From: an uncultured Bacilli bacterium
Lineage (GTDB): Bacteria; Bacillota_I; Bacilli_A; RF39; UBA660
DNA: 42,043 bases
Assembly (NCBI GenBank): GCA_934133015.1
Contig: CAKPAQ010000001.1
Location: forward strand, 1-42,043
Direction of reading: 5' to 3'
Positions 1 through 7,976 of this stretch are shown piece by piece. Positions within the stretch are counted from its first letter, which is position 1; each line of letters opens with the position of its first letter. The translations under genes and the position numbers were made by a program. The notes beneath the pieces are model-generated. The model saw only the letters and a program-made list of their open reading frames with translations, made no database searches and was not told the origin of the DNA.

Positions 1-571
1 ATACTACACAGGTTATAAATAAGTAATTTATAACACCATTTTCATTATTAGCCATAGCTTTACCAGCAGCTGTTGCTTTAACATAAGTTCTAGAAGTACC
101 AATTTGACTTCCATTATTTAAATTAAAAGTAGATAAATAAATAGGTTTATCATTCGATATATAATAACTACTATCTAATATTTGTCTATAATATTCAACA
201 TCAGTACTAGGTATAAAACTACTAAAATCAGAAAAATTGTTACTTAATAGTTCTAAATCCATTAAACCATAATCTAAATTATAATTTGGATATAAGTAAA
301 TACACATTTCTAGATCAGCTAACCAAATAGTATTGAGTCTTTTCCAAGCTTCTAAATTTGTAAAACCTGTACTATCAGATAAATCTTGTGAAAAAATAGG
401 CTGTTTTGTTTCTATGTCTATCAAAATATTATGTGGATTAAGAGTAATAATTGTCTTACCTTGATCATGTAAAGCTTTTAAGTTCTGATCCAATGAAATA
501 ACTAATCCTCTTTTGTCATCAATAGATTTAAGAGATGGTAAATATTCTAACAATGCCATTTTATCATCCAT
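1..571 (-). CDS. Unknown protein, C-terminus cut by window edge; weakly kinase-like
   Basis: An open frame runs from an ATG at 571 off the left edge, about 190 codons visible. The start is supported by an AGGTGAT ribosome binding site 3-4 bases upstream. I do not recognise the family. Residues about 26-52 contain LKALHDQG followed by LNPHNILID, which resembles the catalytic-loop region of protein kinase-fold proteins (LH..G then HRDLKPxNILID), but the HRD-type catalytic residues are missing, so if the resemblance is real this would be a pseudokinase. The rest is acidic, rich in Asn, Tyr and Leu, with no obvious membrane segment in the visible part. It starts 32 bases after the sigma factor stop and is probably co-transcribed with it. 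Confidence 0.6.
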   Translation of the reverse strand, partial: MDDKMALLEYLPSLKSIDDKRGLVISLDQNLKALHDQGKTIITLNPHNILIDIETKQPIFSQDLSDSTGFTNLEAWKRLNTIWLADLEMCIYLYPNYNLDYGLMDLELLSNNFSDFSSFIPSTDVEYYRQILDSSYYISNDKPIYLSTFNLNNGSQIGTSRTYVKATAAGKAMANNENGVINYLFITCVV

Positions 572-603
572 AGTATCACCTATTTTGATTATATCATCTA
601 TAT

Positions 604-1221
604 CTAATTTTGGAAAGATTCTAAATATTTTTTTAATTTTTTACGTATTCGATACATAGTATTACTAGTTTGCTTCAACTCCATATCTAATAATATTGAA
701 ATTTCTTTGTTACTAAAACCATTACACAATAATTCAAAAATTTGACTATTCTTAAATGATAATTGAAATTTAAATTGTCTAAGTCTTTCTAAAACTTCAC
801 CATATACTAATTGATTTTCTATACTATCATCCTTGGCAACAATTTTATCTAATAATGTATCATCATTATCACTAGAAACTGGGCTATTTAAAGATAATGA
901 AGTAATACTAGGTAAATTCTTATGAGTAAATATTTTTCTAGCAAAATTGGCTAACTTACTTCTCACTGTAATATTCATAAAAGTATAAAATAAAGTCCCC
1001 TCTTTATTATCAAATAACTCAACTGCAGTAAAAAAAGCTAACATTGCTTCTTGATAAATATCATCATAATTAACACCATACTTTTTTAAATTAATGTAGC
1101 TGTTATAAACTATTTGTTTTATCATCGGAATATATTTCTCATAAAGCAAATAATTAGCATCTTCATTTTGTTCTTCAACTAAGTAAAGAAGTTCATAATC
1201 ATTTAAATCTTGATAGTTCAT
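604..1221 (-). CDS. sigH: Sigma-70 family RNA polymerase sigma factor, SigH-like
   Basis: 205 residues, close to the ~218 of Bacillus SigH. Region 2 is visible at residues about 25-95 (LLYEKYIPMIKQIV, DDIYQEAMLAFFTAVELFD, YTFMNITVRSKLANFARK), and a region 4-like helix-turn-helix lies near the C-terminus (NGFSNKEISILLDMELKQ, then YRIRKKLKKYLE). A LPSITSLSLNSPVSSD linker followed by DTLLDKI matches the SigH layout. The gene follows rlmB with one base between stop and ATG, the same cysS-mrnC-rlmB-sigH neighbourhood as in Bacillus (there with yacP between). In the family SigH directs early sporulation and transition-phase genes. Region 4 is divergent, so promoter preference may differ. The sigma family is firm; orthology to SigH rests mainly on synteny. 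Confidence 0.82.
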   Translation of the reverse strand: MNYQDLNDYELLYLVEEQNEDANYLLYEKYIPMIKQIVYNSYINLKKYGVNYDDIYQEAMLAFFTAVELFDNKEGTLFYTFMNITVRSKLANFARKIFTHKNLPSITSLSLNSPVSSDNDDTLLDKIVAKDDSIENQLVYGEVLERLRQFKFQLSFKNSQIFELLCNGFSNKEISILLDMELKQTSNTMYRIRKKLKKYLESFQN

Positions 1222-1222
1222 A

Positions 1223-1921
1223 TCATCCCTTCTTTTGTCTAACCACCTCGTATATCATAATACCTGCCGCAACTGAAGCATTTAGACTATTTACTTTACC
1301 ATACATAGGGATTTTAGCTATAAAATCACATGATTCTTTAACAAGTCTTGACATTCCACTACCTTCATTACCAATAATTAAAGCAATTTTACCTGAATAA
1401 TCAATTTCACGATAGTCCTCGCCTTCCATATCAGTACCAACAATCCAAAAACCATTCTTTTTTAATTCATCAAGCGTAGTTTTCAAATTAGTAACCATAG
1501 CTATTGGCACATTTTCTGTTGTCCCAACACTAGTCTTTATTACAGTACCATTAACATCCACACCACGATTTTTTGGAATAACTATACCATCAACCAAAGC
1601 GGCTTCACTTGTTCTAATTATAGCCCCAAAATTATGTGGATCTTCTAAATGATCAAGAATTACTAAAAAGCAATCATCTTTATTATAAAATGATTCAATT
1701 TCTGAATATCTAAAATCCTCTACATCTAAAATTATACCTTGATGAACACCATTTGCAAGTTGGTCTAATTCAATTTTACGACGATAAATAACCGGAATTT
1801 TGAATTTTTCTATAAGAGAAATTAAATTTTCATCGTGAAAATTATCTTGTAAATATATTTTTCTTATTTTTTCACTTTTTTTCAAAAATTCTAAAGCCAC
1901 ATTTCTACCATATACTAACAT
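1223..1921 (-). CDS. rlmB: 23S rRNA (guanosine-2'-O-)-methyltransferase RlmB/TrmH family
   Basis: 232-residue SPOUT-class methyltransferase. The N-terminal substrate-binding part begins LVYGRNVALEFLKK, and the SPOUT domain shows the three TrmH motifs: LDHLEDPHNFGAIIRTSEA (residues about 90-108), IGNEGSGMSRLV (about 183-194) and IPMYGKVNSLNASVAAGI (about 204-221), which forms the SAM-binding knot. The family 2'-O-methylates a guanosine in the 23S rRNA peptidyl-transferase region. It sits between mrnC and the sigma factor as in other Bacilli and is 15 bases after mrnC. A TrmH tRNA methylase is the main alternative, but gene order favours the RlmB/YacO type. Confidence 0.93.
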   Translation of the reverse strand: MLVYGRNVALEFLKKSEKIRKIYLQDNFHDENLISLIEKFKIPVIYRRKIELDQLANGVHQGIILDVEDFRYSEIESFYNKDDCFLVILDHLEDPHNFGAIIRTSEAALVDGIVIPKNRGVDVNGTVIKTSVGTTENVPIAMVTNLKTTLDELKKNGFWIVGTDMEGEDYREIDYSGKIALIIGNEGSGMSRLVKESCDFIAKIPMYGKVNSLNASVAAGIMIYEVVRQKKG

Positions 1922-1936
1922 TTATAATCACAATCC

Positions 1937-2308
1937 TTATTTTAATATTATTTTCATTATTTCATCGATCCTACCTACATTACCTACAAAATCTAAATAA
2001 CCTATTAATGCTTCTAAACCTGTAGCATACTTATAAGTAACAACATCACAATTTTTAGGATGAGAATTATTCTTATAATTACGTGCGCGTTTAATCACAT
2101 CAATTTCTTCTTCAGTAAAAAAATTACTTTCAATAAGTTCAAGTAAATAGGCAGCTTGATTTTTGGCACTAACATATTTAATCGATTCACTTTGTAAATC
2201 ATTTACATTTCCAATACCTTTATTTATTAAGTATCTCCTAACATAATTTTCATAAATAGTATCTCCTAAATAGGCTAAGACCAAAATATTTATATTATTA
2301 ACATCCAT
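1937..2308 (-). CDS. mrnC: Mini-ribonuclease III (MrnC)
   Basis: 123 residues, one RNase III catalytic domain without the double-stranded RNA-binding domain, the normal size for Mini-III. The signature segment LAYLGDTIYENYVRRYL contains the acidic catalytic residues, and the C-terminal helix has the second cluster (ATGLEALIGYLDF). The family matures the ends of 23S rRNA in Bacillus. It lies directly after cysS and before rlmB, the classical order, so 23S processing and 23S methylation are co-expressed. The start ATG has a GGTGGTGAT ribosome binding site. Confidence 0.95.
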   Translation of the reverse strand: MDVNNINILVLAYLGDTIYENYVRRYLINKGIGNVNDLQSESIKYVSAKNQAAYLLELIESNFFTEEEIDVIKRARNYKNNSHPKNCDVVTYKYATGLEALIGYLDFVGNVGRIDEIMKIILK

Positions 2309-2330
2309 AAATAAATCACCACCATCTATT

Positions 2331-2357
2331 AAATAAAACAGAGAAATTTCTTTCTCT
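2331..2357 (-). terminator. Hairpin between cysS and mrnC
   Basis: On the minus strand a perfect 7-bp stem (AGAGAAA, loop GAAA, TTTCTCT) follows the cysS stop and is followed by GTTTTATTT. The U tract is interrupted, so it is probably a partial terminator that lets some transcription pass into mrnC-rlmB-sigH. Confidence 0.45.
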
Positions 2358-3753
2358 ATTTTATAATTTCATAAGTTGTTCCCTCTCTAGTATCAATTAA
2401 CTTGATATTTTTTTCTAATAATTCATCACGTATTTTATCAGCAGCAGCATAATCTTTAACTTTTTTAGCTTGATTTCTTTCTTCAATTTTAGAAAGAATA
2501 TATTCATCTAAATTGTCATCTGCTTTTTCTATATCTTGTATTAAATCAAGTGATAAAACCTTATCAAAATCATCGATTAGATATAATTTAGTAAAATCAG
2601 TTAATTCATTATCTTTAAGTACATCATAAACTAAAGTAAGCATACTAGACGTATTTAAATCATTTTCTATCGCATCACTAAATTTATTCTTATAATAATC
2701 TATCTTATCATCACATAAATTAGGAGTTCTATCAAGCTTACTAATTCTGTTTACTAATTTTAAGTAGGCATTCTCAGCTTGATCTAAAGCTTCATATGAG
2801 AAAGTTAAAACCTTACGATAATGACTAGACAAACAAAAATATCGATAACTAAGTGGAGTATAACCCTTTTCTTCTAATAAAGAAACCGTTAAAAACTCAC
2901 CCTTAGACTTACTCATCTTACCTGACTGATCATTAAGATGCTCCCCATGAACCCAATAACTACACCATTTATGACCTAAGTACGCTTCACTTTGAGCAAT
3001 TTCATTAGTATGATGAGGAAAAATATTATCAACCCCACCACAATGGATATCTAAATATTCACCTAAATATTTACAACTAATCCCACTACATTCAATATGC
3101 CAACCAGGATATCCAATTCCCCATGGAGAATCCCATTTCATAGCTTGATTTTCAAATTTACTACAAGTAAACCATAATCCAAAATCAGCTGGATTTTTTT
3201 TTGCCTTATCTTCTTCTACAGTATCACGAACCCCAACCATTAAATCATCTGGATTTTTACCTGATAACTTATAATAGTCATTGGCTTTGCTTATATCAAA
3301 ATAAATATTACCATTAGCTTGATAAGCATAGCCATCCTCTAACATTTTTTCAATCATTTTAATATACATACCTATATGATGACTAGCTGGTTCAACGATA
3401 TCTGGTTTCCTAATATTTAATTTTTTTGCATCAGTAAAAAAAGCTTCAGTATAATATTTGGCAATTTCTTCTACTGTTTTTCCTTCACGAGCAGCACCTT
3501 TAGCCATTTTGTCTTCACCAGTATCACCATCACTAGTCATATGACCAACATCAGTTATATTCATAACTCTTTTTACATCATAACCTAAATATTTTAAACC
3601 CTTCTCTAAAATATCTTCAAAGATATAAGTACGTAAATTACCTATATGGGCATAATGATAAACTGTAGGACCACAAGTATACATACGTACTATTCCATTA
3701 TCATGTGGTACAAATTCTTCAACCTGCTTACTTAAAGTATTAAATAATTTCAT
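2356..3753 (-). CDS. cysS: Cysteinyl-tRNA synthetase
   Basis: 465-residue class I aminoacyl-tRNA synthetase, charging tRNA-Cys. Visible motifs: TCGPTVYHYAHIGNLRTY (zinc Cys and HIGN signature near the N-terminus), HIECSGISCKYLG and HCGGVDNIFPHHTNE (further zinc ligands and the active-site floor), KMSKSKGE (the KMSKS loop at about 265-272), and a helical anticodon-binding C-terminus. The open frame extends 23 codons further upstream, but I place the start at 3753 because AGGTGAT lies 3-4 bases before this ATG and the protein then has the usual CysRS length and N-terminus (MKLFNTLSKQ). A promoter and a terminator hairpin separate it from clpC. Confidence 0.96.
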   Translation of the reverse strand: MKLFNTLSKQVEEFVPHDNGIVRMYTCGPTVYHYAHIGNLRTYIFEDILEKGLKYLGYDVKRVMNITDVGHMTSDGDTGEDKMAKGAAREGKTVEEIAKYYTEAFFTDAKKLNIRKPDIVEPASHHIGMYIKMIEKMLEDGYAYQANGNIYFDISKANDYYKLSGKNPDDLMVGVRDTVEEDKAKKNPADFGLWFTCSKFENQAMKWDSPWGIGYPGWHIECSGISCKYLGEYLDIHCGGVDNIFPHHTNEIAQSEAYLGHKWCSYWVHGEHLNDQSGKMSKSKGEFLTVSLLEEKGYTPLSYRYFCLSSHYRKVLTFSYEALDQAENAYLKLVNRISKLDRTPNLCDDKIDYYKNKFSDAIENDLNTSSMLTLVYDVLKDNELTDFTKLYLIDDFDKVLSLDLIQDIEKADDNLDEYILSKIEERNQAKKVKDYAAADKIRDELLEKNIKLIDTREGTTYEIIK

Positions 3754-3792
3754 AATATCACCTATTTCATTATAGTCAAAATAACTAAAAAT

Positions 3793-3822
3793 ATTATATA
3801 CCATGTATTTATTTAAAAACAA
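3793..3822 (-). promoter_or_regulatory. Predicted sigma-A promoter of the cysS-mrnC-rlmB-sigH operon
   Basis: TTGTTT (3822-3817), 18-base spacer, TATAAT (3798-3793) on the minus strand, about 40 bases before the chosen cysS start. A second TATAAT at 3774-3769 has no good -35 element. Confidence 0.5.
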
Positions 3823-3847
3823 GTAAAAAGAACTCTATAAGTCCTTT
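3818..3847 (-). terminator. Terminator after clpC
   Basis: Minus-strand hairpin AAAGGACT, loop TATAG, AGTTCTTT (8 bp, one G-U), then a U-rich but interrupted tract. It lies 13 bases past the clpC stop and overlaps the predicted cysS -35 element. Confidence 0.5.
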
Positions 3848-3860
3848 ATTTACATAAAAA

Positions 3861-6167
3861 CTAATTATTTAATTTAACATGAATATCTGTTTTTCCTTCT
3901 AATATATTATCAATGACATAATTATTAATCCTATCTTCAATAACTTGATCAATTTTTCTTGCCCCAAATTCCATATATCTAGTTAATTCTGTAATATCAT
4001 CTATTAAGTTATCTTTAATATGAATTTTAATATTCTTACTCTTAAATTTATTTTTTACATCAACAAGTTTATTTCTAACAATCTTGTCAATACTATCTTT
4101 ATCCAACTTTTTAAAATAAATAACCTTATTTATACGATTTAATAATTCCAAAGATAAAAACTCTTTTAACTTAGTATCATTTTTATTAGATTCCTCTATA
4201 AAACCAACAGATTCTTTATTAAAGCCAATATTACTTGTCATAATAATAATATGATGATTAAAATATATTACATTCCCTTTAGAATCAGTTATTTTCCCCT
4301 CATCTAAAATCTGTAAAAATAGATTTAAAACCGTTGGATGTGCTTTTTCTATTTCATCTAATAGTATTATTGAATGAGGTTTATTCTTAATTTCTTCTAA
4401 TTTATTTTTACAATCATCATACCCAACATAACCAGGGGAAGAGCCCATTATTTTATTAATTGAAGTAACATCTCTATATTCACTCATATCTAATCTTATA
4501 AAATTATCTTTTCCAAACATAAAATCACTATAGACTTTTGCTAATAAAGTTTTCCCCACTCCAGTTGGCCCAACAAATAAAAATGAAGCAGGTTTATCAT
4601 CGTCTTTATACCCAAGTTTTAAACGCTTAGTAAAATTAACTAATTCACCTATTGCCACATCTTGACCAATTATTTTTTTATGTAAATTAGTCTCTAAATT
4701 GTTTATAAAACTACTCTTACATGAATCTATTTCATAAACTGGAACTCTACTTTTCAAACTTATTACTTGAGCAACATCTTCAATTTTAACATTTTTATAA
4801 TCTTTATTTTTTAATTTTTTAAGTTCTATTGAATTTATTTCACTATTAATTTCTTTTTCTTTTAGTCTAAGAATTGAAGCTTCTTTAAAATTCTGTTTCA
4901 TAATAAATGAATTTTTTTTATTCACAATTTCTGTTAATTTCTCTCTACATTTTTCTAAACTTTTACTATTTTTATCACTAGCTAATGAAACTTTTGCACA
5001 AACTTCATCTAAAATATCTATAGCTTTATCAGGTTGTTTTCTATCATGAATGTATTTCTCAGATAATGAAATAATACTATCTAAAACTTCTTCACTTACT
5101 TTAACACAATGATAATCTTCATAAAGTGGTAACAACTTTGTTAATATTTTTTTCAACAATTCTCTATTTGGTTCCAATATATTAACAACTTGAAATCTTC
5201 TATCGATTGCTTTATCTTTTTCAATTGTTTGTTTATATTCATCAGTAGTAGTTGCGCCAATTAATTTAATTTTTCCACGGGCAAGTGCAGGTTTAAAAAT
5301 ATTAGCAGCATCTATTGCTCCTTCGGCACCACCAGCACCAACTAAAGTATGAATTTCATCTATAAATAAAATAATAGTATCATCATTTTCAATTTCTTTT
5401 AACATTTTAGTTATTCTCTCTTCAAATTCACCACGATACTTAGTACCAGCAACTAAAGCCGCTATTGAAACAGAGATTATTCTTTTATTTCTAATTTTTT
5501 CTGGAACTTTATTATTAACAATTAACCTAGCCAATTCTTCAACAATAGCAGTTTTACCAACCCCAGCATCACCTATTAAAAGTGGATTATTTTTATTTCT
5601 CCTAGATAATATTTCCATAATTCGGTGTAGTTCATTATCTCTGCCTATTACTGGATCAACTTGATTTAACATTGCCTTTTCTGTTAAGTCTACACCATAT
5701 TCTTCTACTAATAACTTCTTTTTGTTACTCTTATGTTTTTTATTAACAATTTTTGTGGAAAAAAAGTCTTGCAAATCATCAATATTAACATCCATTTTAT
5801 TTAAAATTCTAATCGCAATACCTTCACTCTCTTCTAAAATTGAAAATATTAATTGTTCACTTGTAACTTCACCATTACTAGACTCTTTACTTATCAATAT
5901 AGCTGTTTCTAATATTCTTTTTAAAAGAGGAGTATATAAAAACCAATTATTTTCTTCAGTACCAACTCCAATTACTTCTATTAATTTATTTCTAAAAGAG
6001 CTATAAGTAACACCTGACTCTTCTAATTTTTTACTTATATCATTACTTGTCTTTAGCAAAGCCAACATTAAATGTTCGCTACCAACATAGGGATGTTTCA
6101 ACTTCTGCATCTCTTTTTTTGCATTCATCAATACTTTCTGTGCTTCTTCATTAAATCTTGAAAACAT
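3861..6167 (-). CDS. clpC: ATP-dependent Clp protease ATPase subunit ClpC
   Basis: 768-residue HSP100 unfoldase, somewhat shorter than the ~810 of Bacillus ClpC. Order of domains: Clp N-domain (residues 1-~145), AAA-1 with Walker A GDAGVGKT (~198-205) and Walker B IILFIDEIH, a short middle coiled-coil/UVR segment (~395-470), AAA-2 with Walker A GPTGVGKT (~528-535), and a D2-small C-terminal domain. A VGF tripeptide in the sequence ESVGFIEES after AAA-2 fits the ClpP-binding loop, so it probably feeds ClpP. The usual partners ctsR, mcsA and mcsB are not upstream; a permease is there instead. GGAGGG lies before the ATG. I see no convincing CtsR heptad repeat upstream. Confidence 0.95.
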   Translation of the reverse strand: MFSRFNEEAQKVLMNAKKEMQKLKHPYVGSEHLMLALLKTSNDISKKLEESGVTYSSFRNKLIEVIGVGTEENNWFLYTPLLKRILETAILISKESSNGEVTSEQLIFSILEESEGIAIRILNKMDVNIDDLQDFFSTKIVNKKHKSNKKKLLVEEYGVDLTEKAMLNQVDPVIGRDNELHRIMEILSRRNKNNPLLIGDAGVGKTAIVEELARLIVNNKVPEKIRNKRIISVSIAALVAGTKYRGEFEERITKMLKEIENDDTIILFIDEIHTLVGAGGAEGAIDAANIFKPALARGKIKLIGATTTDEYKQTIEKDKAIDRRFQVVNILEPNRELLKKILTKLLPLYEDYHCVKVSEEVLDSIISLSEKYIHDRKQPDKAIDILDEVCAKVSLASDKNSKSLEKCREKLTEIVNKKNSFIMKQNFKEASILRLKEKEINSEINSIELKKLKNKDYKNVKIEDVAQVISLKSRVPVYEIDSCKSSFINNLETNLHKKIIGQDVAIGELVNFTKRLKLGYKDDDKPASFLFVGPTGVGKTLLAKVYSDFMFGKDNFIRLDMSEYRDVTSINKIMGSSPGYVGYDDCKNKLEEIKNKPHSIILLDEIEKAHPTVLNLFLQILDEGKITDSKGNVIYFNHHIIIMTSNIGFNKESVGFIEESNKNDTKLKEFLSLELLNRINKVIYFKKLDKDSIDKIVRNKLVDVKNKFKSKNIKIHIKDNLIDDITELTRYMEFGARKIDQVIEDRINNYVIDNILEGKTDIHVKLNN

Positions 6168-6225
6168 AAAAATCCCTCCTATAACATCCTATGAATATTA
6201 TGTTACAGTTAGAATATTTTTAAAC

Positions 6226-6251
6226 AAAAAAAATTACCACTAATGTGGTAA
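6226..6251 (-). terminator. Terminator after the permease gene
   Basis: Minus-strand perfect stem TTACCAC, loop ATTA, GTGGTAA, followed by eight T residues. It sits 10 bases beyond the permease stop and isolates clpC transcription. Confidence 0.88.
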
Positions 6252-6261
6252 CCTTTCTAAA

Positions 6262-7872
6262 TTATATAGCCATAACTATTAGAAAAACTATTAAAAGTAC
6301 AACTAATACTTCAACAAATACTTTCCAAATATGTTTTAGCCATTGTGTATAAGGTACTTCTAAGTATGATAATGTTCCCATTAATATTACACTAGTAGGA
6401 GCCACTAACATCATAAGACCATAAATAGCTTGGAACATAACACCAATTAATGGATATAATGCGTTATCATTAACTAAACTCATTACATATGGAATTGTAC
6501 TTTGAGCAACATAAATTGAATCTATATTGAAAATACTAGATATCATAGCAACAATTGTCATTGTAACTATATTGAAGCCAGATGTTAATCCCATAATAGC
6601 TTTAGTTATCACTAATTGGAATGGATGATATGTACATGTAATTAATACTACATAAACAAGAAGCATGATTATTGCTGGCTTAATAGCTTTCATAACACCT
6701 TGTTCAATACCATCAACAAAATCACTACGTTTAACTTTATAAACAAGAGCTAAAATAATTGTAGAAATTAAAATTAATACTGGTACTTCTACATTTAAGC
6801 TCCATGAACCAAATTTTTGCATTGTTCCAAACAATTTTTCAAAAATTGGGAAACTTGCAATTTCAAATCCATATAGAGCCTCTTTCATATCAGCAAATAA
6901 TTCAATCTTAAATACTCCTGACCAATCAAACATAGAAAGTGCAAGAATAATAAGTGTTAAATCAAATACTAACATAAAAGGCCATACTTTAGCTTTTTTA
7001 TCCTTCTTAGTATTAACTTTAATAACTTCAGAAGTATTTTTAGCCATTAAAGCTTTTGTAGACTTTTTAGATGTAGTCTTTTTAGTTTTACTAGTTTTCT
7101 TGTCATCAGCTTTTTTCTTAGTAGAATCACTAACAACTGCTTTCTTAGTAGTTGTCTTAGAAGCTTTTTTAACCTCTGATTTAGTTTCTTTCTTAGATTC
7201 TTTTTCTTCTACTACAGTTTTTTCTTCATTAGATACTACTACTTTTGCTTCAACTACTGAATTTTTAGTCTTCTTAGCATACATAATAACATTGGCTACT
7301 AAAATAATAACAAATACCAATAATACTACTACTTTACTAACCATTTCATCCATTATATTTACACCAAGAATTTTATTCATATAACTTACTGAACTATTTC
7401 CTAAAGTTGTTCCAGCTAAACCAGCAACTACAGAACCTACAGTTACACTAGTAGCAACTAATTTGTTGTATCCCATGGCAAGTACAACTGACGCAATAAA
7501 AGGAAAAACAAAAATCATAGCAAATGATAAACCAGTAACAGAAGTAATAGCAGCTACTAAAATAATAACTAATGATAAGAAAATAAGTTCTTTTCCTTCA
7601 AAACCTTTTTTTATCTTATCGATTAGAACTTGATAAGCAGGTATTTTATTGGCAACACCATAAAACATACCAACTACCAAAGCATAGATAACTACATATC
7701 CAAAATATGTCAAAGCAACCATTGGATAAGATAGTATATCAAATATTCCAGCTTGAAGTCTTTCTCCTTCTACTAATGTTGAATTGAATGATGCACTAGG
7801 AAAAATCCATGTACATAAAGCAACCACAAGAATTGTAGCTACAACTACCTTTAAAATTCCTTTATTTTTCAT
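6262..7872 (-). CDS. Polytopic membrane permease, YfcC/C4-dicarboxylate-carrier-like, with lysine-rich loop
   Basis: 536 residues with many hydrophobic segments: roughly four to six in residues 5-198 and six or more in 298-536. The general layout (N-terminal helix then TWIFPSASF, repeated Gly/Ser-rich half-helices such as VAGLAGTTLGNSS, and a second half ending in VAPTSVILMGTLSYLEVPYTQW) suggests the ion-transporter superfamily to which YfcC-type carriers belong; substrate unknown. The odd part is residues ~199-296, a cytoplasmic-type insertion made mostly of Lys, Thr, Ser, Ala and Glu with KKTTSKKSTK-like runs, resembling histone H1 or HU tails. Single gene with its own promoter and terminator. 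Family placement is tentative; membrane transporter is firm. Confidence 0.7.
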   Translation of the reverse strand: MKNKGILKVVVATILVVALCTWIFPSASFNSTLVEGERLQAGIFDILSYPMVALTYFGYVVIYALVVGMFYGVANKIPAYQVLIDKIKKGFEGKELIFLSLVIILVAAITSVTGLSFAMIFVFPFIASVVLAMGYNKLVATSVTVGSVVAGLAGTTLGNSSVSYMNKILGVNIMDEMVSKVVVLLVFVIILVANVIMYAKKTKNSVVEAKVVVSNEEKTVVEEKESKKETKSEVKKASKTTTKKAVVSDSTKKKADDKKTSKTKKTTSKKSTKALMAKNTSEVIKVNTKKDKKAKVWPFMLVFDLTLIILALSMFDWSGVFKIELFADMKEALYGFEIASFPIFEKLFGTMQKFGSWSLNVEVPVLILISTIILALVYKVKRSDFVDGIEQGVMKAIKPAIIMLLVYVVLITCTYHPFQLVITKAIMGLTSGFNIVTMTIVAMISSIFNIDSIYVAQSTIPYVMSLVNDNALYPLIGVMFQAIYGLMMLVAPTSVILMGTLSYLEVPYTQWLKHIWKVFVEVLVVLLIVFLIVMAI

Positions 7873-7890
7873 ATTAACCCTCCCATAATA

Positions 7891-7918
7891 ATTATACAGT
7901 ATTTACAATAAAAAACAA
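7891..7918 (-). promoter_or_regulatory. Predicted sigma-A promoter of the permease gene
   Basis: TTGTTT (7918-7913), 16-base spacer, TATAAT (7896-7891) on the minus strand, about 20 bases before the start codon. Confidence 0.55.
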
Positions 7919-7949
7919 TTACTTTTATGTGAAATTTTGATGAAAACCA

Positions 7950-7976
7950 TAATAAAAAGCTAGATTTAACTAGCTT
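7950..7976 (-). terminator. Terminator after lysS
   Basis: Minus-strand stem AAGCTAG, loop TTAAAT, CTAGCTT followed by TTTATT. The lysS stop codon lies at the base of the stem. Confidence 0.75.

Noticed and set aside
5722..6006. Plus-strand 94-codon open frame inside clpC
   Set aside because: It is an antisense shadow of the Clp N-domain region, with no ribosome binding site and composition typical of reverse-frame translation. The same holds for the other plus-strand frames in the window.
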